DNA from: Aquimarina brevivitae
GTDB lineage: Bacteria > Bacteroidota > Bacteroidia > Flavobacteriales > Flavobacteriaceae
Direction: 5' to 3'
Assembly (NCBI RefSeq): GCF_004216895.1
Contig: NZ_SGXE01000001.1
Location: forward strand, 806,001 to 870,000
Length of the DNA: 64,000 nt
Part shown: piece by piece, positions 37,258 through 46,720 of the stretch
Position numbering within the stretch: position 1 is the stretch's first letter
How the letters are laid out: each line of letters opens with the position of its first letter
Made by a program: the position numbers and the translations under genes
The notes under the pieces: model-generated
Told to the model about the DNA's origin: nothing
What the model saw: the letters and a program-made list of their open reading frames with translations, nothing else
The model's database searches: none

Positions 37258-37767
37258 ATGGATTTAAAGGAAATTCAGAATTTAATTAAATTCGTTGCTA
37301 AGTCTGGAGCCAGCGAAGTAAAATTAGAGATGGATGATGTTAAAATCACCATTAAAACTGGGTCAGACGAAGGTAAAGAAACAACAATCGTACAGCAAAT
37401 ACCAGTGGGAGGAAACGTTGCGCCACAGCAAATGGTTCCTACCCAGACTGCACCAACCCCAGCAGCAACACCTGAGCCCGCAGCGCCAGCTAAATCAGCT
37501 GATAGTGCTACTGAGGATGATTCAAAATACATAACTGTAAAGTCACCTATCATAGGAACTTTCTATAGAAAGCCTTCTCCAGATAAGCCAACTTTTGTTG
37601 AGGTAGGAGATAAAATTAAGGAGGGTGATGTGCTTTGTATTATCGAAGCCATGAAACTTTTTAATGAGATCGAGAGTGAAGTATCAGGAACGGTAGTAAA
37701 AGTTCTTGTAGATGATTCTTCTCCTGTAGAGTTTGATCAACCATTATTTTTAGTTGATCCTTCATAA
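37258..37767 (+). CDS. accB: Biotin carboxyl carrier protein of acetyl-CoA carboxylase
   Basis: A 169-residue protein: helical N-terminus, Pro/Ala/Thr linker (about 52-85) and biotinyl domain with the biotin-accepting Lys in [11 protein letters not shown] (K133) and thumb-region motif [13 protein letters not shown]. It carries carboxybiotin between AccC and the carboxyltransferase. It is co-transcribed with accC, 81 bases downstream. Confidence 0.96.
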   Translation: MDLKEIQNLIKFVAKSGASEVKLEMDDVKITIKTGSDEGKETTIVQQIPVGGNVAPQQMVPTQTAPTPAATPEPAAPAKSADSATEDDSKYITVKSPIIGTFYRKPSPDKPTFVEVGDKIKEGDVLCIIEAMKLFNEIESEVSGTVVKVLVDDSSPVEFDQPLFLVDPS

Positions 37768-37848
37768 TTAATCACAAAATTTCAAATCCAGGTTTCGGAA
37801 CTAATTTTCCGAAAGTTGTTTTTTGGATATTGTAAATTTTAAGAAGTT

Positions 37849-39198
37849 ATGTTTAAAAAAATTCTAATTGCTAACAGAGGAGAAATAGCGATGCGAGTGA
37901 TTCGTACCTGTAAGGAAATGGGTATCAAAACCGTCGCCGTATATTCTACCGCTGATAGAGATAGTTTACACGTACGCTTTGCAGATGAAGCCGTATGTAT
38001 AGGTCCAGCACCCAGTTCCGAGTCTTATCTTAAAATGGCGAATATCATTGCTGCAGCAGAAATCACTAATGCAGATGCCATACATCCAGGTTATGGATTC
38101 TTATCAGAAAATGCTAAATTTTCTAAGATTTGTCAGGAGCACGAGATAAAATTTATCGGTGCAAGCCCTGAGATGATTGAAAAAATGGGAGACAAGGCTA
38201 CTGCGAAGGCTACCATGAAAGAAGCCGGAGTACCTTGTGTACCGGGGAGTGATGGCATAATTCCTGATTTTGATACCTGTAAAAAAGTAGCTAAAGAAAC
38301 AGGCTACCCAGTAATGCTTAAAGCTAGTGCTGGTGGTGGTGGAAAAGGTATGCGCGCGGTTTGGAAAGAAGAAGATTTACAAGCGGCTTGGGAATCGGCC
38401 AGAAAAGAAAGTAAAGCTGCCTTTGGTAACGATGATATGTATATGGAAAAGCTCATTGAAGAGCCACGCCATATTGAGATTCAAATCGTAGGCGATAGTA
38501 ATGGTACTGCTTGTCATCTATCTGAGCGAGATTGTTCAGTACAGCGTAGACACCAAAAACTTACCGAAGAGACACCTTCACCATTTATGACTGATGAACT
38601 TAGAGAAAAAATGGGTGAAGCTGCAGTAAAAGCTGCAGAGTATATCAAGTATGAAGGAGCCGGAACGGTGGAATTTTTAGTGGATAAGCACCGAAACTTC
38701 TACTTTATGGAGATGAACACTCGTATCCAAGTAGAGCATCCAATTACAGAACAAGTTGTGGATTACGATTTGATTCGTGAGCAAATTCTTGTAGCTGCTG
38801 GTGTGCCTATTTCAGGAAAAAATTATTATCCGCAATTGCATTCTATTGAGTGTCGAATCAATGCAGAGGATCCTTATAAAGACTTTAGGCCTTCGCCTGG
38901 TAGAATTACCAATCTACATTTGCCAGGAGGTCACGGTGTTCGTGTAGATACGCACGTATACAGTGGGTATATTATACCACCAAATTATGATTCTATGATT
39001 GCGAAGTTGATCACCACAGCGCAAACTAGAGAAGAAGCGATTAACAAGATGAAGCGAGCACTTGATGAATTTGTAATTGAAGGTATTAAAACTACCGTAC
39101 CGTTCCATAGACAATTGATGGACCATCCAGATTATATCTCTGGTAATTATACCACCAAATTTATGGAGGACTTCAAAATGGAAGATCCAGAAGATTAA
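37849..39198 (+). CDS. accC: Biotin carboxylase of acetyl-CoA carboxylase
   Basis: A 449-residue protein. [20 protein letters not shown], the Gly-rich ATP loop [12 protein letters not shown], the [16 protein letters not shown] block and [16 protein letters not shown] are diagnostic of the biotin-dependent carboxylase family. It uses ATP and bicarbonate to carboxylate the biotin of AccB. It ends in a terminator. Confidence 0.97.
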   Translation: MFKKILIANRGEIAMRVIRTCKEMGIKTVAVYSTADRDSLHVRFADEAVCIGPAPSSESYLKMANIIAAAEITNADAIHPGYGFLSENAKFSKICQEHEIKFIGASPEMIEKMGDKATAKATMKEAGVPCVPGSDGIIPDFDTCKKVAKETGYPVMLKASAGGGGKGMRAVWKEEDLQAAWESARKESKAAFGNDDMYMEKLIEEPRHIEIQIVGDSNGTACHLSERDCSVQRRHQKLTEETPSPFMTDELREKMGEAAVKAAEYIKYEGAGTVEFLVDKHRNFYFMEMNTRIQVEHPITEQVVDYDLIREQILVAAGVPISGKNYYPQLHSIECRINAEDPYKDFRPSPGRITNLHLPGGHGVRVDTHVYSGYIIPPNYDSMIAKLITTAQTREEAINKMKRALDEFVIEGIKTTVPFHRQLMDHPDYISGNYTTKFMEDFKMEDPED

Positions 39199-39202
39199 TG
39201 AT

Positions 39203-39228
39203 AAAGCCTCTGAAAAGAGGCTTTTTTA
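39203..39228 (+). terminator. Rho-independent terminator after accC
   Basis: AAGCCTC-TGAAAA-GAGGCTT followed by T residues, four bases after the stop. Confidence 0.9.
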
Positions 39229-39264
39229 TTATAAACTTCCGTCGTTTAATACCTAGATAAATTC

Positions 39265-40380
39265 ATGAATTTAAGTTATTGGGAATATAAATCCTGGCTA
39301 TCTCATATCGATTTTACCATCATTGGTAGCGGAATAACCGGATTGTCTTGTGCGCTGCAATTAAGAAATAAACATCCTAAGGCTAATATCCTAATTTTGG
39401 AAAAAGGAATGTTACCCAATGGCGCAAGTACAAAAAATGCTGGGTTTGCTTGTTTTGGTAGTATTTCAGAAATACTTGATGACCTTAAGAGACATACAGA
39501 ACAAGAAGTAATCGATTTAGTCACTAAACGCGTACAAGGGCTTCAATTGCTACGCCACAGTTTAGGAGACGACGCAATAGACTATCAGCAACACGGGGGA
39601 TTTGAATATTTTTTAGAAAAAGAAGAAGAATTATATGCTAAATGTTTGGAGCGTCAACCCTATGTCAATGCTTTACTACAGTCTATTTTTAAGGATGATG
39701 TTTTTGCGACAGTGTCTGATGCTTTTGGTTTTAAGAAAGTAAAAAACCAAGCGATTTATAATCGTTTTGAAGGTCAAATCGATACAGGTCGGATGATGGA
39801 AGCGTTGTTAAAAAAGGCACAAGCTCAGCATATTAAAATTCTAAATTGTTGTCAAGTTACCGATATTGAGGATACTGCGGGTGGGGTAGCTGTAAAGACC
39901 AGTCATTTTGATTTTAAATCCGATAAGGTGTTTATAGCTACTAATGGTTTTGCCGCTAATTTAGGTATAAAAGATACCAAACCAGCTCGGGCTCAAGTGT
40001 TAATAACTACTCCAATCAAAGATTTACATATCAAAGGAACCTTTCATTTGGATGAGGGCTATTACTACTTTCGTAATATCGAAAATAGGATACTATTCGG
40101 AGGCGGTAGAAATTTAGATTTTAAAGCAGAAGAAACAACTTCACTGCAGCAAACCCCATTGATACAAGATAAGTTAGAAGAGATTTTAAAAGAGGTGATA
40201 TTACCAAATCATTCTTTTAATATACCACATAGATGGAGCGGTATCATGGGTGTTGGCGATCAAAAAAGACCAATACTAAAACAGCTAAGTGCTAATGTGT
40301 ACTGCGGAGTACGACTAGGAGGTATGGGTGTAGCCATTGGTAGTTTGGTAGGTAAGGAATTGGCCGATCAGTTGGATTAA
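39265..40380 (+). CDS. FAD-dependent oxidoreductase (DAO family)
   Basis: A 371-residue protein with the dinucleotide-binding start FTIIGSGITGLSCALQLRNKHP, the substrate-side motif GASTKNAGFACFGS and a C-terminal GVRLGGMGVAIGSLVG FAD block. The DAO family oxidises amines or D-amino acids, with homologues such as glycine oxidase and sarcosine oxidase; the substrate here is unknown. No signal peptide. It stands alone between two terminators. Confidence 0.85.
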   Translation: MNLSYWEYKSWLSHIDFTIIGSGITGLSCALQLRNKHPKANILILEKGMLPNGASTKNAGFACFGSISEILDDLKRHTEQEVIDLVTKRVQGLQLLRHSLGDDAIDYQQHGGFEYFLEKEEELYAKCLERQPYVNALLQSIFKDDVFATVSDAFGFKKVKNQAIYNRFEGQIDTGRMMEALLKKAQAQHIKILNCCQVTDIEDTAGGVAVKTSHFDFKSDKVFIATNGFAANLGIKDTKPARAQVLITTPIKDLHIKGTFHLDEGYYYFRNIENRILFGGGRNLDFKAEETTSLQQTPLIQDKLEEILKEVILPNHSFNIPHRWSGIMGVGDQKRPILKQLSANVYCGVRLGGMGVAIGSLVGKELADQLD

Positions 40381-40485
40381 CTCTATTTTCTATTTATTTA
40401 AGGATCTTTCTCTGTTTTAAAATTAAGAAATCACGGAAAACCGTTAGGCTATTTTAATTCATGACGTTTATTTTTAAAATCAAAC

Positions 40486-40509
40486 AAAAGCACCAAAGCG
40501 GATGCTTTT
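40486..40509. terminator. Weak hairpin upstream of the peptide gene
   Basis: AAAAGCA-CCAAAGCGGA-TGCTTTT forms a 7-bp stem. It could end the oxidoreductase transcript about 105 bases after its stop, or lie in the leader of the peptide gene. Confidence 0.4.
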
Positions 40510-40541
40510 CGTGATAATGATTAATTTAAATTCTTAAAACT

Positions 40542-40700
40542 ATGATCAAATCAATCTTAAATTTAGAAGGGGTTAAAAAACTAAACAAGCGAGAAAAGCT
40601 AACAGTAAATGGAGGTGATAGAACGGACTATGAAATTTGTCTTTCAACTTGCGCAGGAACTTGTAATATTTTTGGTAGATGTTTTTACCATATTAAATAA
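40542..40700 (+). CDS. Double-glycine-leader peptide with four cysteines (candidate natural product or bacteriocin)
   Basis: A 52-residue ORF. The leader LNLEGVKKLNKREKLTVNGG matches the Bacteroidota GG-leader pattern (L-x-GVK-L-K-E-x-x-x-x-x-GG), cut after Gly-Gly by C39 peptidase ABC exporters. The predicted mature part is 27 residues with Cys at 33, 37, 41 and 47 (C-x3-C-x3-C-x5-C). It is flanked by hairpins on both sides, so it is its own small transcription unit. No C39 exporter or modifying enzyme lies in the window, so any would act in trans. Homologues often exist in several copies per genome. The assignment to secreted peptides is inference from the leader. Confidence 0.7.
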   Translation: MIKSILNLEGVKKLNKREKLTVNGGDRTDYEICLSTCAGTCNIFGRCFYHIK

Positions 40701-40725
40701 TTTCTTTTTAAAAAGAAGAGTTTGT

Positions 40726-40757
40726 AAAAGGAGGTGATTTTTCATCTCCTTTTTTTG
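40726..40757 (+). terminator. Rho-independent terminator after the peptide gene
   Basis: AAAAGGAGGTGA ... TCATCTCCTTTTTTT pairs with one G-T wobble and ends in a T-run. It overlaps the first possible ATG (40734) of the next frame, which argues for a later start of that gene. Confidence 0.85.
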
Positions 40758-40847
40758 ATCCTATTACAGGTTATAAATTTTCGATTTCCTTCAAAACAAA
40801 GCTTAAAAATAGTACATTACCTTCCTATTAATTTTGCACTGTATACT

Positions 40848-41306
40848 TTGGACTGTAGAGAAATCAAAACATATCTAAAAACCTATTGCCAGGAGCATAT
40901 TGACCAACGTATGTTGCGTATACAAAAGACTATTGCAGATATACAGGAGTCTTTGAGCTCAGAAACCAAAAGTTCTGCAGGGGACAAACACGAAACTGGT
41001 AGAGCAATGTTGCAATTAGAACGTGAAAAAGCGGGAACTCAACTGGCAGAGATAGAAAAACTCCAAGAGGCACTTCATAAAGTAGATACGTCTAAAACCT
41101 ATCAAACGGTTGGACTGGGTAGTATAGTTAACTGTAGTACAGCTACTTATTTTATAAGTATATCTGTAGGTAAGATCGATTGCAATTCCCAAATATACTA
41201 TGCGATTGCACCTAATACTCCCATGGGTAAGCTCCTTTTAGGAAAAAAAGTCAAGGACAGTATCGTTTTTAATGGTAATGAAATAGTGATTGAGGAGATT
41301 TTTTAA
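40848..41306 (+). CDS. GreA/GreB C-terminal-domain-like protein
   Basis: I start at TTG 40848 (LDCREIKTYLKTYC), because the upstream ATG at 40734 lies inside a terminator and its first 38 residues look non-coding; ATG 40911 is a further option. The product is about 152 residues. The block KSSAGDKHETGRAMLQLEREKAG and the later SIV-NCSTATYFISISVGKI ... APNTPMGKLLLGKKVKDSIVFNG resemble the helical hairpin and FKBP-like fold of Gre factors. Flavobacterial homologues are often labelled 3-oxoacyl-ACP synthase, a label not supported by the sequence. It may act at RNA polymerase; this is unproven. Confidence 0.75.
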   Translation: MDCREIKTYLKTYCQEHIDQRMLRIQKTIADIQESLSSETKSSAGDKHETGRAMLQLEREKAGTQLAEIEKLQEALHKVDTSKTYQTVGLGSIVNCSTATYFISISVGKIDCNSQIYYAIAPNTPMGKLLLGKKVKDSIVFNGNEIVIEEIF

Positions 41307-41316
41307 TTTGTAGCCA

Positions 41317-42408
41317 ATGACACTTAGCTTTGTAGATATTATCAATATTGTGGGAATCACGCTAAGCTTTGTACTTGCACTTCTAATTCTATTTTCTAAG
41401 TTTTTTAGATCGACCACGAACCAGTATCTCGGATTTACAATTTTAATTATTGCAATCATTGGCCTTAATAATTGGTTTTGGGATATTAATAAGCATCCTA
41501 AGATAATTTCACTATTGGACATTCCACTTTGGCAATTTTTGTATCCAGTTACGCTTTTTATGTTCTTTTATAAAAGTGCTAAAGGAAATTGGATCGCTAG
41601 CTCCTGGTACAAATTATTGTTTATACCGTTTGTTGTTTTAAGCTTGCTTAATGGTATCATTACCTTTCAAAATATTTTTAAACTTTACAGTTTGCCCATC
41701 CTGACACAAGAAGTGGTAACCACATTTTATAAAGGAATAAGTTTACTAACGGCAATATTTCCGATAACAATGATGTTGTTGTCAGTACCCTTAGTCTTTT
41801 CTAAAGTAAAAAGAGATGCTGCAAAATGGTTGCGGTGGATATGGACAGGGATGACATTTTTGATAGTTTATGGACTTTTTTTAGAGGCAGGGCGCTTCTT
41901 TACGAACCAAAAAATGTCACTACAAGTACTTTGGGTTTTTGTAACCCTGTTTATTAGTTGGATGTCTTATTTAGGACTATATAAATTCAAGTTGTCAAAC
42001 GATAGATATCAGATCCGATTATTGCATCGATCCGAATCTCAAAAACAGACTAAGAAAGGCAATTCCTATTTCAATGAAATAATTCGATTGTTGTCGGAGG
42101 ATAAACTTTATAGAGACCCAAATTTGACAAGAGATACACTCGCTGAGCGATTAGGAATAAGTGCGGGTTATGTATCACAAATCATTACTGCAGAGACTAA
42201 AGATAATTTTACTTCATTGATCAACCAGTATAGAATTGAAGATGTGCAATACATGCTTACCAATCCAGAGTTTGATCAATACAGTATTGTAGCCATTGGT
42301 TTAGAAGCAGGTTTTAGTTCAAAAACTACTTTTTTTCAGGCGTTTAAAAAAGCAACTGGATATACACCTAATGCGTACAAAAAAGAACAAAGAGGTTCGG
42401 ATTTGTAA
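41317..42408 (+). CDS. Membrane-bound AraC-family transcriptional regulator
   Basis: A 363-residue protein. Residues 1-225 hold about seven TM helices, followed by a linker and an AraC-type double HTH (about 262-358; TRDTLAERLGISAGYVSQIITAE and YSIVAIGLEAGFSSKTTFFQAFKKATGYTP). This architecture is common in flavobacteria and probably senses an envelope or extracellular signal. The ligand is unknown. It starts 11 bases after the Gre-like gene and 73 bases before a secreted amidohydrolase, a possible target. Confidence 0.88.
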   Translation: MTLSFVDIINIVGITLSFVLALLILFSKFFRSTTNQYLGFTILIIAIIGLNNWFWDINKHPKIISLLDIPLWQFLYPVTLFMFFYKSAKGNWIASSWYKLLFIPFVVLSLLNGIITFQNIFKLYSLPILTQEVVTTFYKGISLLTAIFPITMMLLSVPLVFSKVKRDAAKWLRWIWTGMTFLIVYGLFLEAGRFFTNQKMSLQVLWVFVTLFISWMSYLGLYKFKLSNDRYQIRLLHRSESQKQTKKGNSYFNEIIRLLSEDKLYRDPNLTRDTLAERLGISAGYVSQIITAETKDNFTSLINQYRIEDVQYMLTNPEFDQYSIVAIGLEAGFSSKTTFFQAFKKATGYTPNAYKKEQRGSDL

Positions 42409-42481
42409 AAAGCTAACATTCCCGAACTTTCAAAATAGCTGATGATCATAGGTTTGTAGCAAATCATTAAAACTACACCAA

Positions 42482-43792
42482 ATGATCACATGTATTAAAA
42501 CTTTTCAAACCCTTACATTATTATTACTTACTTTTTTTGGTTCCTACGCACAGACGGTGGCTATCGATAATGTGAATATTATTACGATGCATACTGAAAA
42601 AGTCTTAGAGCGGCAACGTATCATTATTGAAGATGGTATAATTGTAGCCATTGAGCCATCGACTAATCCAACAAAAATAAAAGTAGATCAAGTTATCAAC
42701 GGGGATAATAACTACTTGATACCCGGACTTGCTGAAACGCATTACCACTTGCAAAATGGAATAGAGCGCGAGAGTAAGTTGATGTTAGCTAATGGTATCA
42801 CCACCGTGGTTAATATGGCAGAAGAACCACAATATGATCAAATCGATATAAGAGAAAAAGCCAATTCCGGTCGTTTTTTGGCACCTCATTACTATACTAC
42901 AGGACCGTATTTAATGGCTTCAAATTTAGACACTAAGAGTAAGATCGATTCTATAATTACCAATCATAAAAACAGAGGTTATGATTTTTTGAAACTTGCA
43001 GATAATCTTCCTCAGCAATTGTATTCGTATCTTTTGCAACAAGTGGATATCCAAGGAATACCTGTCATAGGGCACGGCCAACGCAAATTACCGCTTCGAT
43101 ATTCTTTGCGTATGAAAAATATTGCTCACATAGAGGAGTTTATGAATATCTTCACCAAAGCCCAAAGAAATGACGATAACTACTTGCAAAAGGTTGCTCT
43201 ACAAATACGGCAAAGTGGCGTATATGTTTCTCCAACCCTAGGTGTTTTTGAAATGATAATGAATTATGCCGACGATCAAAAGCTAGAAAGCTATAAGCAA
43301 AGAGAAGAGTTAAAATATTTGCCTGTAGCGTATTTCAATTTCTGGACATCAGACACTATAAAGTTTCGAAAAAGCAAATGGTTTACGGCGCCTGAATCGT
43401 TACAGCGATTAGAAGCGGAATTAGCGTGGCAGCAACATTTTACTCATATTTTAAATAAAGCAGGTGTTCATCTATTAGCTGGTAGTGATACTTATGGTTT
43501 GTTTTTACCAGGATTCACGATACATCACGAACTTCAACTGATGGTCGATGCTGGATTGACTCCTTACGAAGCACTATTAACTGCTACCGTAAATCCGGCC
43601 AGATATTTAGGTAAATACGCTGTTAGTGGAACTATAGAAGTAGGAAAAAAAGCCGATTTGGTTATGCTAAGAAACAACCCTTTGGAGGCTATTGAAAACA
43701 CTAAAACTATTGCAGGATTGTTTTTTAAAGGAAAATGGTTTGATAGACCAAGGTTAGATGCCTTGTTGGATGAGGTGGAAAAAAGTAGATAA
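42482..43792 (+). CDS. Exported amidohydrolase
   Basis: A 436-residue protein. A signal peptide (LTLLLLTFFGSYA) precedes an amidohydrolase fold with ETHYHLQNGI (metal-binding HxH), central GHGQRKLP and HIEE His residues and the Asp in LLAGSDTYGLFLPGF; TVNPARYLG ... GTIEVGKKADLVML is the classical C-terminal block. These imidazolonepropionase- or prolidase-like enzymes cleave amide bonds in the periplasm; the substrate is unknown. It follows the AraC-type regulator and ends before a hairpin. Confidence 0.88.
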   Translation: MITCIKTFQTLTLLLLTFFGSYAQTVAIDNVNIITMHTEKVLERQRIIIEDGIIVAIEPSTNPTKIKVDQVINGDNNYLIPGLAETHYHLQNGIERESKLMLANGITTVVNMAEEPQYDQIDIREKANSGRFLAPHYYTTGPYLMASNLDTKSKIDSIITNHKNRGYDFLKLADNLPQQLYSYLLQQVDIQGIPVIGHGQRKLPLRYSLRMKNIAHIEEFMNIFTKAQRNDDNYLQKVALQIRQSGVYVSPTLGVFEMIMNYADDQKLESYKQREELKYLPVAYFNFWTSDTIKFRKSKWFTAPESLQRLEAELAWQQHFTHILNKAGVHLLAGSDTYGLFLPGFTIHHELQLMVDAGLTPYEALLTATVNPARYLGKYAVSGTIEVGKKADLVMLRNNPLEAIENTKTIAGLFFKGKWFDRPRLDALLDEVEKSR

Positions 43793-43799
43793 CTATTAT

Positions 43800-43888
43800 C
43801 TCCTCTTATTTGAATTTGGTTTGGTAACTATTTTATATAGGTCCTCCAAGTAATGCTAGTGCAATTAATTCTAATAAGAGGAGTTTTT
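43800..43888. terminator. Long-loop hairpin between convergent genes
   Basis: CTCCTCTTATT (43800-43810) and AATAAGAGGAG (43873-43883) are perfect inverted 11-base arms, with TTTTT after the second. The loop of 62 bases is long for a terminator, so it may have a different or combined role. Confidence 0.45.
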
Positions 43889-44237
43889 AATTCGGACAAA
43901 TTGAAGAAAACCATTTTTTTAGTTGTACAGCCATAATCGTTTGATTGATTAATTCTTGGATGTCAACTAATTCTTGCTTATTTACAGCCAAATCAATTTT
44001 TGAAGAAGGAGTTCTTAGTAATAAATTTCTACACTGGTCACTATGTTTACAATGCTCGCAACCTGTAGTGGATAACACTTGTACACAATAACTAGAAAAT
44101 TCTTGCAGCTCAGCAAGGGTTAATAAAAATCCGGTATCTCTAAATACCAACTGTACTTTGTCCTTGACTTCAGTATGTTGATTCCAGAAAAAGGAAATGC
44201 CGATTGCGTTACTATAAATTTTTTGAAATGTACTCAT
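43887..44237 (-). CDS. Small protein with C-x2-C-x5-C cluster, unknown function
   Basis: A 116-residue cytoplasmic protein. The N-terminal half has a beta pattern (IGISFFWNQHTEVKDKVQLVFRDTGFLLT). The middle has TTGCEHCKHSDQCRNLLLRTP, a Cys cluster that could bind zinc or an iron-sulphur centre. A helical C-terminus follows (KQELVDIQELINQTIMAVQLKKW). I recognise no family. It lies 56 bases downstream of recJ on the same strand. Confidence 0.6.
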   Translation of the reverse strand: MSTFQKIYSNAIGISFFWNQHTEVKDKVQLVFRDTGFLLTLAELQEFSSYCVQVLSTTGCEHCKHSDQCRNLLLRTPSSKIDLAVNKQELVDIQELINQTIMAVQLKKWFSSICPN

Positions 44238-44293
44238 CAGACTATTTTAGCTCAAAAATAAAAATTATTTAGAATAAATCTAAATAAAAATTA

Positions 44294-45982
44294 CTAAGCT
44301 TTTATATCTTTTAATTTCAATTGAAGATTCTTGCGACCATTCCATACATTTTCATCTATGGTATACGCGATATTGAAGCGATTGTTGTTTTGAATAAGAT
44401 TACTTTTGGCTCCTAAATTAAAACCAATGGCATCGATAGCGGTTCCATTTTTTTCAATTTTACATTTTAGATGCTTACCATCTTCTCCTACACCTTTACC
44501 ATAGCCGGTATCTTTAACACTTTCAGTAGCAAAAACAGGAGTCATATTGCCTGGACCAAACGGGGCAAATTGGGATAGGATTCTATACAGTTTATCAGTG
44601 ATTTGCCAGGGTTCTATGACCATATCTATGGTAACTTCTGGTGTTAATAAAGCCTTGTCAATGGTTGAAGATACCACTTCTTCAAATTTTTGTTTAAAAT
44701 CCGGAAATTGCTGCTCGGTCAAGGTCAAGCCAGCTGCATATTTATGCCCACCAAATTGTAGGATATGGTCAGCACACGCCTCCAGCGCATTATACACATC
44801 AAATCCCTTTACGGATCGTGCTGAAGCAGCTAGTTTATCACCACTTTTAGTAAACACCAAGGTGGGTCTATAATAGGTTTCTGTTAACCGCGAAGCTACA
44901 ATTCCTATAACACCTTTGTGCCAATCTTCTTGATAGACCACCGTAGTAAAACAATCTGTTTCTTTGTTCGTTTCAATTTGTATTAAAGCTTCCTGGGTTA
45001 TGGTTTTATCAGCATCTTTTCGATCGCTATTATAAAGTTCAATTTCTGACGCGTATTGCAATGCAATAGCGGGGTCGGTTTCTGTAAGTAAGTCCACAGC
45101 GTGTTGACCGTGCTTCATTCGACCTGCAGCATTAATCCTGGGGGCTATGATAAAAACGACATCTGTGATTGTCAAAAATTCTTTTTTTACCTGGGTAAGC
45201 ATGGCTTTGAACCCCATTCTTGGCGCGGTATTTATTACCTGTAATCCGTGATACGCCAATACCCTGTTTTCATCTGTTATCGGAACAATATCAGCTCCTA
45301 TAGCTGTGGCAACTAAATCAAGATAAGGCAACAGGTCTTGTATAGTTAACTTAAAATGTGGCGCTAAGGCTTGAATGAGTTTAAACCCAACACCACATCC
45401 GCATAGCTCTTTATACGGATAAGAACAATCCTCTTGCTTGGGATCCAACACCGCAACTGCATCTGGGATAATGGCACCCGGTCTGTGATGATCGCAGATG
45501 ATAAAATCAATATTTTTTTCATTGGCATAGGCTACCTTGTCCACGGCTTTAATTCCGCAGTCTAATGCTATGATAAGTGAAATGTTATTGTCGTCAGCAT
45601 AATCTATTCCTTGATACGAAACCCCATACCCCTCTGCATAACGGTCTGGTATGTAGGTAGCTATATGTGGTGAAAGTGTTTTTAAAAAAGAGGATAATAA
45701 AGCTACGGAAGTGGTACCATCCACATCATAATCTCCATACACTAAGATGTTTTCTTCTGCACTAATCGCTTTTAAAATTCGAGACACTGCCTTATCCATA
45801 TCTTTCATCAAATAAGGATCATACAGATCGTCTAGCGAAGGTCTAAAAAAGTGTTTTGCTTCTTTAAAGGTCTCTATACCACGTTGTACTAATAATGAGG
45901 CAATGATTTGATCAACGCCTAAAGCTTTAGACAAATCACTGACCTTGTTGGAATCTGGTTTGGGTTTTATAGTCCACCGCAT
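44294..45982 (-). CDS. recJ: Single-stranded-DNA exonuclease RecJ
   Basis: I start at MRWTIKPKPDSN (codon 13 of the longest frame), the usual RecJ beginning. The 562-residue protein has the DHH-family motifs: VYGDYDVDGTTS, ALDCGI, ICDHHRPG and DLVATAIGADIVPI, the DHHA1-type motif FGGHKYAAGLTL and a C-terminal OB-fold region. RecJ degrades ssDNA 5' to 3' in recombination and mismatch repair. Confidence 0.95.
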   Translation of the reverse strand: MRWTIKPKPDSNKVSDLSKALGVDQIIASLLVQRGIETFKEAKHFFRPSLDDLYDPYLMKDMDKAVSRILKAISAEENILVYGDYDVDGTTSVALLSSFLKTLSPHIATYIPDRYAEGYGVSYQGIDYADDNNISLIIALDCGIKAVDKVAYANEKNIDFIICDHHRPGAIIPDAVAVLDPKQEDCSYPYKELCGCGVGFKLIQALAPHFKLTIQDLLPYLDLVATAIGADIVPITDENRVLAYHGLQVINTAPRMGFKAMLTQVKKEFLTITDVVFIIAPRINAAGRMKHGQHAVDLLTETDPAIALQYASEIELYNSDRKDADKTITQEALIQIETNKETDCFTTVVYQEDWHKGVIGIVASRLTETYYRPTLVFTKSGDKLAASARSVKGFDVYNALEACADHILQFGGHKYAAGLTLTEQQFPDFKQKFEEVVSSTIDKALLTPEVTIDMVIEPWQITDKLYRILSQFAPFGPGNMTPVFATESVKDTGYGKGVGEDGKHLKCKIEKNGTAIDAIGFNLGAKSNLIQNNNRFNIAYTIDENVWNGRKNLQLKLKDIKA

Positions 45983-46123
45983 ATACGCAATGTAAGTGTT
46001 TTGGAAATGATTCGACAATATATAAAATTCTCATCGCAGTACTTGAATGAAAATTGACATACAAACTACATAATTAATTAGTATTTTACCACCTCAAAGT
46101 TGATATAAATTATAATATTCAAT

Positions 46124-46714
46124 ATGCCATTAGTAACTCCATTATCCGCAGATCACGATCAGGAAACCAAAGAACTTGCAGAATTTTTTAATGAAACGCT
46201 TGGGTTCTGTCCCAATTCGGTATTAACGATGCAACGCAGACCAGCGATATCAAAAGCGTTTATTAACCTAAATAAAGCCGTAATGGCCAATGAGGGTCGT
46301 GTTACTTCTGCGCTAAAACGAATGATTGCCTGGGTAAGTAGTAATGCGACAGGATGTCGTTATTGTCAGGCCCACGCGATACGAGCTGCGGAGCGTTATG
46401 GTGCAGAGCAGGAGCAATTGGATAATATCTGGGAATATAAGACCCATCCTGCCTTTAGTGATGCCGAGCGTGCCGCTCTTGATTTTTCGTTAGCCGCTTC
46501 TATGGTGCCTAATGCGGTTGACGAAAAGATAAAAGAAGAACTCTATAAGTATTGGGACGAAGGTGAAATTGTTGAAATGCTAGGGGTGATCTCTTTATTT
46601 GGTTATCTCAATCGCTGGAATGACTCTATGGGAACCACCGTGGAAGAAGGCGCTATTGAATCCGGAGAAAAATATTTGGGTAAACACGGCTGGGAAAAAG
46701 GGAAGCACGTTTAG
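46124..46714 (+). CDS. AhpD/CMD-family peroxidase-related protein
   Basis: A 196-residue protein with the carboxymuconolactone-decarboxylase-like fold. The AhpD signature SSNATGCRYCQAHAIRAAERYG carries the C-x2-C pair and following His of the redox centre, and ALDFSLAASMVPNAV follows. Members of this uncharacterised peroxidase-related group remove peroxides with thiol donors. It is followed 6 bases later by a Yip1-like membrane protein. Confidence 0.88.
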   Translation: MPLVTPLSADHDQETKELAEFFNETLGFCPNSVLTMQRRPAISKAFINLNKAVMANEGRVTSALKRMIAWVSSNATGCRYCQAHAIRAAERYGAEQEQLDNIWEYKTHPAFSDAERAALDFSLAASMVPNAVDEKIKEELYKYWDEGEIVEMLGVISLFGYLNRWNDSMGTTVEEGAIESGEKYLGKHGWEKGKHV

Positions 46715-46720
46715 AAAAAA

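Noticed and set aside
40734..40847. Longer start of the Gre-like gene
   Set aside because: The ATG lies in the terminator of the peptide gene, and the translated stretch has no resemblance to the rest of the family.
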